Below, piece by piece: positions 1 to 5,897 of a stretch of DNA of 6,118 nucleotides. The notes below the pieces were generated by a model. The model saw nothing but the letters and a program-made list of their open reading frames with translations, had not been told where the DNA came from and searched no databases. The position numbers were made by a program, and so were the translations under genes. The stretch's first letter is position 1, and every line of letters begins with the position of its first letter. Source of the stretch: Planctomycetota bacterium (GTDB lineage: Bacteria; Planctomycetota; Phycisphaerae; WQYP01); the NCBI GenBank assembly GCA_021818565.1, contig JAKATV010000266.1, positions 1-6,118 on the forward strand, in the 5' to 3' direction.

Positions 1-2023
1 CGATAATCACGGGGGTTTTGAGTTCCGCCGCTGTTTCTTCGATTCGCGCCAGCAGTTCGAGATAATCCTCAATATAGCGCATAGGCGGCATGAACACATG
101 AAGCGTGCCATTTCGCGGCTCCACACAAATGGCCGTGCGCACCACATACGGTGCCGACTGCCCGAGTTCCGGTTCCCGGGACGGATTTTCTGATAAGCGC
201 GCACGGTATTGCGCCAAGGCTAAGGAACGACCCTCTTCGGCATAATTCCATCGCTGTTCACGCAAATTCACCTGATGTTCCGGTTCCGGCGCTCCACGTC
301 GATATTGCTGACCATCATGCACATCGGGTAATTCAGGCAAATCCTGCATGGGATCGCGCGGATAAATCTGCGGATACTGGCTCTCGGCAACCCAGGGAAG
401 CGAATCCAACGCAAGCCGCAATCCCATGGGGGAATCACCGGGAATTAAATAAAGCCGCTGCGTCCGCAGGAACCAGGTGCCGGTCTGCCAGATTCCCTCC
501 CCCGGAGCACCGATAGGCCGCAGCGGGAGAGCGTAACCAACGATCTTATCCAGACCCTGTTCAAATATTTTTGCCAAGCGCAAGCGATCTTCGGGATTTT
601 TGAGATTATTGTTAAGTGGATCAACATTGACCGGCAAGCGTCTTTCTTTCCACAGGTAATACCAGACATCCTCATAACCCGCCAAGGCATGGGAAATAGT
701 GACATCACCTTGCAGTCGATTCGTCAGATGCCGCAAAAAGCTTTGCGCGGTAAGCTCTGTGTGATGATGTTGATCGACAACATCGGCAATCAGCTTCGGA
801 TCATTCCATATCGGCCGGCCATCTTTACGCCAGTAACAGGCCAACGCCCATCGTGGCAGCGATTCCCCCGGATACCACTTGCCTATGCCATAGTGCAACA
901 GGCCGCCCTGACCAAACCTGCGATGCAGCCGCTTGATTAATTCCCCGGCCAACTGGCGTTTGTGCGTCCCCTGCGCCGTGGTGTTCCATTCCGGCGCATC
1001 GACCTGATCAATACCCACAAACGTCGGCTCTCCGCCCATGGTCAAACGCACATCGTGTTTTTCCAGGAAAGCGTCCACGGCATGCCCCATTGATTCGATA
1101 CCTTTCCATTGTTCTTCCGTATACGGTTTGGTCACGCGCGGATCTTCCCGCACGCGCCGCACGGACATACTGAATTCAAACTCTGCCTCACATTCATCCA
1201 CCGCTCCGGAAATCGGCGCTGCCGATGATGGATCGGCCGTGCAAGCCAGCGGAATATGCCCTTCACCGGTAAATAAGCCGCTGGTGGCATCCAGGCCGAC
1301 CCATCCTGCGCCCGGGAGAAATACTTCCACCCACGCATGCAGATCGGTGAAATCTGTTTCCGTACCGGAGGGTCCATCCAGTGATTTAACATCGGCCGTT
1401 AATTGGATCAGATATCCGGAAACAAAGCGGGCTGCCAGGCCGCAATGTCGAAATAGATTCACCAGCAACCAGGCGAAATCTCGGCATGATCCGGTCCGCA
1501 GCGCCAGCGTCTCCTCCACGCTTTGTACGCCGGGTTCCAATCGGATGAGATATTTAAGCAGGTGATTGATTTTTTTATTCATTTCCACCAGAAAGTCCTG
1601 GGTCCGTAAATCTTTGCGTTGGCAGGATTTCAACAGGTCTTTCAGCAACGGCCCAGGCTCTGTAGTTTCCAGGTAGGGCATCAACTCGCGTTGCACAGTC
1701 GGGTCATAGGTGAAGGGATACATTTCCGCATCGGGTTCAAGGAAAAAATCAAAGGGATTGATCACGGTCATTTCCGCGACCAGGTCCACTTCCACACGGA
1801 ATTCGCGGGTAAGTTCAGAAAATACCAGCCGCGCCTGATAGTTGGCATACGGGTCCTGCTGCCAATTGACAAAATGTTTTGCCGGCAACACGCGCAGCGA
1901 ATAACTGCGAATCGGCGTGCGCGTGTGCGGGGCCGGGCGCAAACGCACCACTTGCGGCGATAACGTAACCGGTCGATCATAGCGATAATGTGTGACATGA
2001 TTCAGGGCGACAAGTATGGCCAT
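1..2023 (-). CDS. Transglutaminase-like / DUF2126 putative amidoligase fusion protein (3' end outside window)
   Basis: The frame is open from an ATG at 2023 to the left edge, giving 674 codons with no stop. Residues 1-80 resemble the bacterial transglutaminase N-terminal beta domain (VALNHVTHYRYDRPV). Residues about 150-255 are the papain-like core. Its likely triad is Cys180 (RTGSCRDFAW), His229 (DLHAWVEVF) and Asp245 (VGLDATSG). From about residue 320 a DUF2126 region begins, marked by LTMGGEPTF (328-335), EWNT (345-348) and GKWYPGESLPRWA (381-393). DUF2126 is annotated in the family literature as a putative amidoligase. Relatives are about 1,100 aa, so roughly 40% is probably missing beyond the edge; this is a window cut, not a broken gene. 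The start is supported by GGAG (plus-strand 2034-2037) 10 nt upstream and by alignment of the N-terminus with the family. No signal peptide is seen, so it is probably cytoplasmic. It is the last gene visible in the cluster, 108 nt after the stand-alone transglutaminase gene. Substrate unknown. Confidence 0.93.
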   Translation of the reverse strand, partial: MAILVALNHVTHYRYDRPVTLSPQVVRLRPAPHTRTPIRSYSLRVLPAKHFVNWQQDPYANYQARLVFSELTREFRVEVDLVAEMTVINPFDFFLEPDAEMYPFTYDPTVQRELMPYLETTEPGPLLKDLLKSCQRKDLRTQDFLVEMNKKINHLLKYLIRLEPGVQSVEETLALRTGSCRDFAWLLVNLFRHCGLAARFVSGYLIQLTADVKSLDGPSGTETDFTDLHAWVEVFLPGAGWVGLDATSGLFTGEGHIPLACTADPSSAAPISGAVDECEAEFEFSMSVRRVREDPRVTKPYTEEQWKGIESMGHAVDAFLEKHDVRLTMGGEPTFVGIDQVDAPEWNTTAQGTHKRQLAGELIKRLHRRFGQGGLLHYGIGKWYPGESLPRWALACYWRKDGRPIWNDPKLIADVVDQHHHTELTAQSFLRHLTNRLQGDVTISHALAGYEDVWYYLWKERRLPVNVDPLNNNLKNPEDRLRLAKIFEQGLDKIVGYALPLRPIGAPGEGIWQTGTWFLRTQRLYLIPGDSPMGLRLALDSLPWVAESQYPQIYPRDPMQDLPELPDVHDGQQYRRGAPEPEHQVNLREQRWNYAEEGRSLALAQYRARLSENPSREPELGQSAPYVVRTAICVEPRNGTLHVFMPPMRYIEDYLELLARIEETAAELKTPVII

Positions 2024-2052
2024 ACGTTTGAAACTCCGAGACGACTTTAATG

Positions 2053-2080
2053 ATTAACATTTTCGCCTGCCGCTTATCAA
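2053..2080 (-). promoter_or_regulatory. Possible weak internal promoter before the transglutaminase/DUF2126 gene
   Basis: Read on the minus strand, TTGATA (2080-2075; 5 of 6 matches to the sigma70 -35) is followed after 16 nt by GTTAAT (2058-2053; 4 of 6 to the -10). A start site near 2046 would leave a short leader carrying the GGAG ribosome binding site. The spacing is slightly short and the -10 is poor. This is only a candidate for extra expression of the last gene. Confidence 0.25.
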
Positions 2081-2131
2081 CATTGTTGGATCGTAATGTT
2101 CTGTTGTGGCAGCAGGTCCGTGCTGATCCGG

Positions 2132-3103
2132 CTATTGCTGTTGTTGTTGCTGTTGTTGAACCTGCTCTTCCAGAATCCATGGCACAACGCCCCCACGGCC
2201 CGTGCTGCCGAAAATCGGAACGTTCAACGACGAAGTTTTTTCGCCCACAAGGTTGCCGGAAATCTCGGGTAAATCCATCGTATGCACCTCAACTTTCATG
2301 GTTTCCGTTGCGTTGCCGCGGTAAACCCCTTTATGCGGTGGGACATCCATATAATGCCGCCCCACGGCCATTTTCACAAAGTTCTCTTTTACTTCACAGT
2401 TGTTGGTCGGGTCGTAGCCCATCCAGCCGCTGCTGGGAAAATAAAGTTCACACCAGGCATGCGTTTCCGCGGCACCCCGAAATTGTTGATTTCCGGCGTG
2501 GATAAAACCGCTGACATACCGCGCCGGGATGTGCAGCTTTCGCGCCAGGCCGATCATCAAATGGGTAAAATCCTGGCAAACGCCGCGCCGGTGCTCCAAC
2601 ACTTCCGCAATGGTGCTTGAAGCACTCGTGATGCCTTTTTCATACACAAATTCCGCATGGATTTTATCCATGATATTCAAGGCCACACGCGCCAGCGATT
2701 CCCGGCCGCTGGGTTTAATCTGCTGGGCAAGTTCTGTTAACGCCGGACAATCCATCACCGGCGCGTCGAGTCGCAACATATCAAAAAGACTGTGATCCGT
2801 GGGCACACTGGGCGGCCACATATCCGCAGGCTGCATCGGCTGTCGGGCACGGTCATAGGTTTGCACCACACTGACCGCCGAAATTTTAACACTCCGGTGC
2901 AGTTGGTTAATCGCAAAAGTATGAACGGTATTGCCCAGCCAGTCAAAGTAGCTGTGGACTTCCGAAGCCGGGCCGATGCCCAGAACAAATGACAAACGAT
3001 GCTGCAATCTTTCCTGCCGCGGGGCCATGCGCAATTCCATGACAGTTTCACTGATCAACGCGGAATAATCCAGTTCGGTAATATGCGTAACCTGAACGAG
3101 CAT
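2132..3103 (-). CDS. Transglutaminase-like cysteine protease family protein with C-terminal polyglutamine tail
   Basis: A 323-aa protein. Residues 1-80 match the bacterial transglutaminase N-terminal beta domain (VQVTHITELDYS). Residues about 140-235 form the papain-like transglutaminase core. The triad is intact: Cys176 in RRGVCQDFTHLM, His215 in ETHAWCELYFP and Asp231 in GYDPTNN. Family members act as peptidases or as transferases on amide bonds; which applies here is not shown. Relatives usually end soon after the strand equivalent to VEVHTM (271-276). This one runs about 47 residues further and ends with eight consecutive Gln (316-323). The ATG at 3103 is preferred to the in-frame TTG at 3118, because GGAG lies 9 nt before the ATG and overlaps the TTG, and because family N-termini begin at this point. 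No signal peptide or membrane segment is seen. It follows the alpha-E gene after 85 nt. It differs from the transglutaminase domain of the next gene in having 39 rather than 49 residues between Cys and His, so the two are paralogues rather than a recent duplication. Confidence 0.93.
   Translation of the reverse strand: MLVQVTHITELDYSALISETVMELRMAPRQERLQHRLSFVLGIGPASEVHSYFDWLGNTVHTFAINQLHRSVKISAVSVVQTYDRARQPMQPADMWPPSVPTDHSLFDMLRLDAPVMDCPALTELAQQIKPSGRESLARVALNIMDKIHAEFVYEKGITSASSTIAEVLEHRRGVCQDFTHLMIGLARKLHIPARYVSGFIHAGNQQFRGAAETHAWCELYFPSSGWMGYDPTNNCEVKENFVKMAVGRHYMDVPPHKGVYRGNATETMKVEVHTMDLPEISGNLVGEKTSSLNVPIFGSTGRGGVVPWILEEQVQQQQQQQQ
2135..2158 (-). repeat. CAA/CAG trinucleotide run encoding eight glutamines
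   Basis: Eight glutamine codons, a mix of CAA and CAG, stand directly before the TAG stop of the transglutaminase gene. One more Gln precedes them, separated by a Val. The array could gain or lose codons by slippage without changing the frame, so tail length may vary between strains. Confidence 0.9.
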
Positions 3104-3112
3104 GCAATAAAA

Positions 3113-3116
3113 CTCC
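3113..3116 (-). promoter_or_regulatory. Ribosome binding site that decides the transglutaminase start
   Basis: GGAG on the minus strand lies 9 nt before the ATG at 3103. It overlaps the alternative in-frame TTG (3118-3116), which therefore cannot use it. This supports the shorter 323-aa protein over a 328-aa form. Confidence 0.7.
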
Positions 3117-3141
3117 AAAACACCACTTCCACGGCATCCCA

Positions 3142-3164
3142 GTCGCTGTTGTAATGTCAGCGAC
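3142..3164 (-). other. Intergenic inverted repeat (7-bp perfect stem, 9-nt loop)
   Basis: GTCGCTG and its exact complement CAGCGAC flank a 9-nt A/T-rich loop, in the 85-nt gap between the alpha-E and transglutaminase genes. Five of the seven pairs are G-C. On the transcribed strand no U-run follows it, so it is not a standard intrinsic terminator. It may be an mRNA processing or stability hairpin, or a protein binding site. Confidence 0.5.
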
Positions 3165-3188
3165 CCGCCGGCCGGGGAAACCCATCGA

Positions 3189-4262
3189 TTATCCCATCAC
3201 CAGTTCCAAACGTGACGCCTCCTCACCGGTGCGCATCAGCCATTGTTCCTGTACCGCAATGGAAGCATCGGCCGCGGAGTTGCGTATCTGTTCCAGAAAC
3301 GCCAGCAACCCTTTGTCCTGCGTAGTGGCTGCTCGGGAATATTGCAGCTCCGCAAATAAGCGTCCCAGTCGGCGTTGCGCGTCGCGTCCGGCGTCCGCCG
3401 CCAGAACGGAACGAATCCGATCCACCGCTTCCAGGGCATGCTGAACACAGAAATGAACACTGCGCGGGAAGGTTGGCTCAAAAAGAATAAATCCCGCTAC
3501 CAGCCCCGGATCAATTTCACCGACATTGGCGCGGCGAAATGCTTCAATAGAACAGCAGGATCGCAAAATCGCCATCCATTGAATCACCCGCGCCGCCGAA
3601 TCCAGTGAGGCCACAGCATCCAGACGTTGCAAGGTCTGATACTTGGCCAGCAGGATTCGGCAGGTCATATCCGCCCGCTCGAGATATTTAGCAAGCTGAA
3701 TAAACAACCACGCTTGTCCATGGTCAATGGTTTGATCCGCCAACCCCTGCAACAGTAGAGAACCTATGAGCATCTGTCGGAAGAATTCCTGCGGCGAATC
3801 ATCAAAACGCGCCACCGCGTCATCCGCTTTCAGCGACCAGTACAGCGTATTTAGCTGTTCCCACATTTCATTGGAAATACTTTCGCGGATGGATCGGGCG
3901 TTCTCCCGCGCTTTGGTCAGGCAGCTCATCAGGCTGATGGGGTTGGACGCATCCAGAGCCATATATTTTGCCACCTCCATCAATGCCTGAAGGGGCGTAT
4001 GTTCCGGCTTTACAAGTTCCGGCAACATATGTTCCTGCCATGTAATTTTCAGCACATCCACCACGGCCTGATGCGAAAGATCGGGATCCATCTCCTCGGC
4101 TCCGGTTAATGAATCCACACTGACCATCAGTATGCGCGCAATATGTTCAGCGCGTTCAATGTACCGGCTCATCCAATAACTGGCGTCCGCTACCCGGGCC
4201 AGAAGGGCTCGCGGTAAACGTTTAGCCGACTCCGAAGAAGTTAGTAATGCCGCGCGACTCAT
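3189..4262 (-). CDS. Alpha-E domain protein (DUF403 / COG2307 type)
   Basis: A 357-aa, all-helical protein with the marks of the alpha-E family. These are YWMSRYIERAEHIAR (29-43), NPISLMSCLTKAREN (107-121) followed by ARSIRESIS and Trp134, and LAKYLERADMTCRIL (190-204). The two ERAE/ERAD segments are related to each other, suggesting an internal duplication. Relatives are about 310-320 aa; the extra length is an 18-residue N-terminal lead and a longer C-terminus. Biochemical function is not established for the family. It is known mainly from its constant association with circularly permuted ATP-grasp and transglutaminase-like proteins, and is predicted to act with them in making or modifying amide-linked products. 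The start ATG overlaps the upstream stop as ATGA, and GGAG (plus-strand 4271-4274) lies 8 nt before it inside the end of the ATP-grasp gene. Translation of the two is therefore probably coupled, consistent with stoichiometric partners. No signal peptide or membrane segment is seen. Confidence 0.93.
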   Translation of the reverse strand: MSRAALLTSSESAKRLPRALLARVADASYWMSRYIERAEHIARILMVSVDSLTGAEEMDPDLSHQAVVDVLKITWQEHMLPELVKPEHTPLQALMEVAKYMALDASNPISLMSCLTKARENARSIRESISNEMWEQLNTLYWSLKADDAVARFDDSPQEFFRQMLIGSLLLQGLADQTIDHGQAWLFIQLAKYLERADMTCRILLAKYQTLQRLDAVASLDSAARVIQWMAILRSCCSIEAFRRANVGEIDPGLVAGFILFEPTFPRSVHFCVQHALEAVDRIRSVLAADAGRDAQRRLGRLFAELQYSRAATTQDKGLLAFLEQIRNSAADASIAVQEQWLMRTGEEASRLELVMG

Positions 4263-5701
4263 CGTTTATGCTCCGATTCAAGAACCCAGGTATCTTTGCT
4301 GCCACCACCCTGCGAACTGTTCACCACCAGTGAACCTTCGCGCAATGCCACGCGCGTCAGCCCACCGGGCATGACGGCGATTTTTTCCCCATAGAGAATG
4401 TATGGGCGAAGATCAATCCGCCGGCCCCGCAGCGCCCCATCCACCAAACTGGGCTGCTGGCTTAACTGCACCACCGGCTGAGCAATAAAATTTCTCGGGT
4501 TATCGCGAATCTTGCACGCAAACTCGTCGCGCTCCTCCGGAGTGGCCTGATGGCCCATTAACATGCCATACCCGCCGGCCTCATTGGTCGCTTTGACCAC
4601 CAGTTGATCCAGATGCTCCAGCACATATTTGCGATCATCCGGACGACTGCAAATATAGGTGGGCACGCTTGGCAGTATCGGCTCTTCCGCCAGATAAAAC
4701 CGAATCATATCCGACACAAATGGATAGATAGCTTTGTCATCAGCGACACCCGTTCCAACCGAATTTGCCAGGGCGACATGCCCCAGGCGGTAGACATTCA
4801 TCAGCCCCGCCACGCCCAGCATGGAATCCGGCCGGAAGCACAGTGGATCAAGAAAATCATCATCCACCCTGCGGTAGATAACATCCACGCGCCGCAGGCC
4901 CGCGGTGGTGCGCATGTAAATGTAATTGTCTTCCACCAGCAGATCTCGGCCCTCCACCAGTTCCACCCCCATCTGCCGCGCCAGAAAGCTGTGCTCAAAA
5001 TACGCGGAATTAAATACACCGGGCGTGAGCACAACAATGCAGGGATCATCCACTTCCGGCGGGGCCAGGTGTTTTAGACACCGCAGTAAATTATGCGGGT
5101 AATCTTCAATCGGGCGGACGCGCGCCGTTTGAAACAACGCCGGGAACACCCGCTTCATAATTGCCCGGTTTTCCAGCACGTAACTCACACCGCTGGGCGT
5201 GCGACAGTTATCTTCCAATACCAGATAATTTCCCTGGGCATCGCGGATTAAATCCGTCCCGCAGATCGTGATGTAAATATCTCGCGGAATATTCACACCA
5301 ATCATTTCGCGGCGGAACATTTTGGCACCGTAAATTAATTCGGCGTCAATGATCTTTTCGCGCAGAATATCCTGCTTGTGGTAAATATCGTGGCAGAAGA
5401 GGTTTAAAGCGGTGATGCGTTGGATAAGCCCGCGTTCTAAGTGGGCCCATTCCCGGTCGGGGATAATGCGGGGAATTAAATCAAACGGGAATATTTTTTC
5501 CACGCCCAAGGTATCTTTATACACCGTAAAGGTGATACCTTGATTGCGAAAACATATATCCGCCATGCGGCTACGGTGCTGCAAAGCCGTCATTCCCAGG
5601 TCATGGACCCGGGAATACAGTGCGTCGTAGTGCGGCCTTGGACAATCGGGCTTCTCGAACATTTCGTCGAAAAGCCCGCCAATCTCATAACCCTGAAACA
5701 T
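4259..5701 (-). CDS. Circularly permuted ATP-grasp type 2 protein (DUF404/DUF407, COG2308 type)
   Basis: A 480-aa protein, close to the usual length of the family. Conserved blocks in order are YVLENRAIMKR (174-184), preceded by the acidic motif LVLEDNCRTPSG (160-171); LTPGVFNSAYFEHSFLA (225-241); VDVIYRRVDDDFLDP (272-286); ANSVGTGVADDKAIYPFV (312-329); the glycine-rich VVKATNEAGGYGM (368-380); RRIDLRPYILYG (427-438); and the C-terminal PGGLTRVALREGSLVV (445-460) with SSQGGGSKDTWV (462-473). These fit a complete ATP-grasp with the expected acidic, Lys and Gly-rich nucleotide-binding elements. Such enzymes activate a carboxylate as an acyl phosphate and join it to an amine; the substrates here are unknown. 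The ATG at 5701 has AAGGA 9 nt upstream (plus-strand 5711-5715), and the N-terminus starts as in relatives, just before the Y-x-x-G region. It is the first gene of the cluster, behind the promoter at 5746-5775, and overlaps alpha-E by 4 nt. Probably cytoplasmic. Confidence 0.95.
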   Translation of the reverse strand: MFQGYEIGGLFDEMFEKPDCPRPHYDALYSRVHDLGMTALQHRSRMADICFRNQGITFTVYKDTLGVEKIFPFDLIPRIIPDREWAHLERGLIQRITALNLFCHDIYHKQDILREKIIDAELIYGAKMFRREMIGVNIPRDIYITICGTDLIRDAQGNYLVLEDNCRTPSGVSYVLENRAIMKRVFPALFQTARVRPIEDYPHNLLRCLKHLAPPEVDDPCIVVLTPGVFNSAYFEHSFLARQMGVELVEGRDLLVEDNYIYMRTTAGLRRVDVIYRRVDDDFLDPLCFRPDSMLGVAGLMNVYRLGHVALANSVGTGVADDKAIYPFVSDMIRFYLAEEPILPSVPTYICSRPDDRKYVLEHLDQLVVKATNEAGGYGMLMGHQATPEERDEFACKIRDNPRNFIAQPVVQLSQQPSLVDGALRGRRIDLRPYILYGEKIAVMPGGLTRVALREGSLVVNSSQGGGSKDTWVLESEHKR

Positions 5702-5742
5702 AGAAGCCAGTCCTTTTCAACCTCGGACCAGCCTCCGCCGAA

Positions 5743-5753
5743 TGCATTATGCA
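5743..5753. promoter_or_regulatory. Small palindrome TGCATtATGCA over the -10 element
   Basis: A perfect 5-bp inverted repeat around one central base, covering the proposed -10. The location suits a repressor half-site pair, but a palindrome this short and A/T-rich can arise by chance. Confidence 0.25.
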
Positions 5754-5775
5754 CCAAATCCCCCCCAAATAGCAA
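5746..5775 (-). promoter_or_regulatory. Candidate sigma70-type promoter of the ATP-grasp / alpha-E / transglutaminase operon
   Basis: On the minus strand TTGCTA (5775-5770; 4 of 6 matches) is separated by 18 nt from CATAAT (5751-5746; 5 of 6). A start near 5739 would give a leader of about 38 nt that includes the AAGGA ribosome binding site of the first gene. The spacer contains a run of seven G (plus-strand C at 5760-5766). An 11-bp palindrome (5743-5753) covers the -10. Confidence 0.5.
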
Positions 5776-5794
5776 CCCCCGGAAGTCGCGGGCA

Positions 5795-5814
5795 AAAAGT
5801 TAGGTAAAAGTTAG
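5795..5814. repeat. Direct repeat of AAAAGTTAG with 11-nt period upstream of the promoter
   Basis: AAAAGTTAG occurs at 5795-5803 and again at 5806-5814, 11 nt apart start to start. A third, partial TTAG lies at 5817-5820. On the transcribed strand the unit reads CTAACTTTT. The pair is centred about 65 nt upstream of the proposed start site, a usual place for an activator. No known regulator is recognised. Confidence 0.45.
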
Positions 5815-5860
5815 TATTAGAAAGGGAAAGGAATGGCGAATCGTTTCACATGATGCGAGG

Positions 5861-5881
5861 TTCCAAATTCCAGATTCCAAC
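5861..5881. repeat. Three tandem 7-nt repeats (TTCCAAA / TTCCAGA / TTCCAAC)
   Basis: Three head-to-tail heptamers sharing TTCCA lie 16 nt after the stop codon of the right-edge gene. The first and third differ only in the last base. The stretch is non-coding on the evidence here. It may be a short member of a dispersed intergenic repeat family; function unknown. Confidence 0.55.
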
Positions 5882-5897
5882 GCCCCGCAGAGCTAAA

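Noticed and set aside
1038..1565. Plus-strand open frame of 175 codons
   Set aside because: It lies antisense to the transglutaminase/DUF2126 gene, whose frame shows clear family motifs. The plus-strand product is Ser/Arg/Thr-rich and low-quality.
2079..2100. Inverted repeat AACATT/AATGTT as a terminator
   Set aside because: Only 6 A/T-rich pairs with a 10-nt loop and no following U-run on the minus strand, so termination is unlikely.
1977..2180. Minus-strand open frame of 67 codons between the two transglutaminase genes
   Set aside because: It overlaps both neighbours in other frames, has no recognisable content, and no clear ribosome binding site precedes its possible starts.
2050..2505. 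Plus-strand open frame of 151 codons crossing the gap and the transglutaminase end
   Set aside because: Most of it is antisense to a confident gene, the product matches nothing, and the Val/Ala run in it is only the complement of the glutamine codons.
3104..3118. TTG at 3118 as the start of the transglutaminase protein
   Set aside because: It overlaps the GGAG that serves the ATG at 3103 and would add five residues absent from the family pattern.
4604..5077. Plus-strand open frame of 157 codons
   Set aside because: Fully antisense to conserved blocks of the ATP-grasp gene; its His/Gln-rich product is typical of a shadow frame.
5826..5855. Plus-strand ATG after AAAGGGAAAGGA as the start of a small gene
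   Set aside because: The Shine-Dalgarno-like stretch is good, but the frame stops after six codons. A leader peptide is not supported because no plus-strand gene follows.
5780..5897. Intrinsic terminator for the right-edge gene
   Set aside because: Only a 4-bp CCCG/CGGG pair and other short complements were found, none followed by a U-run on the minus strand.
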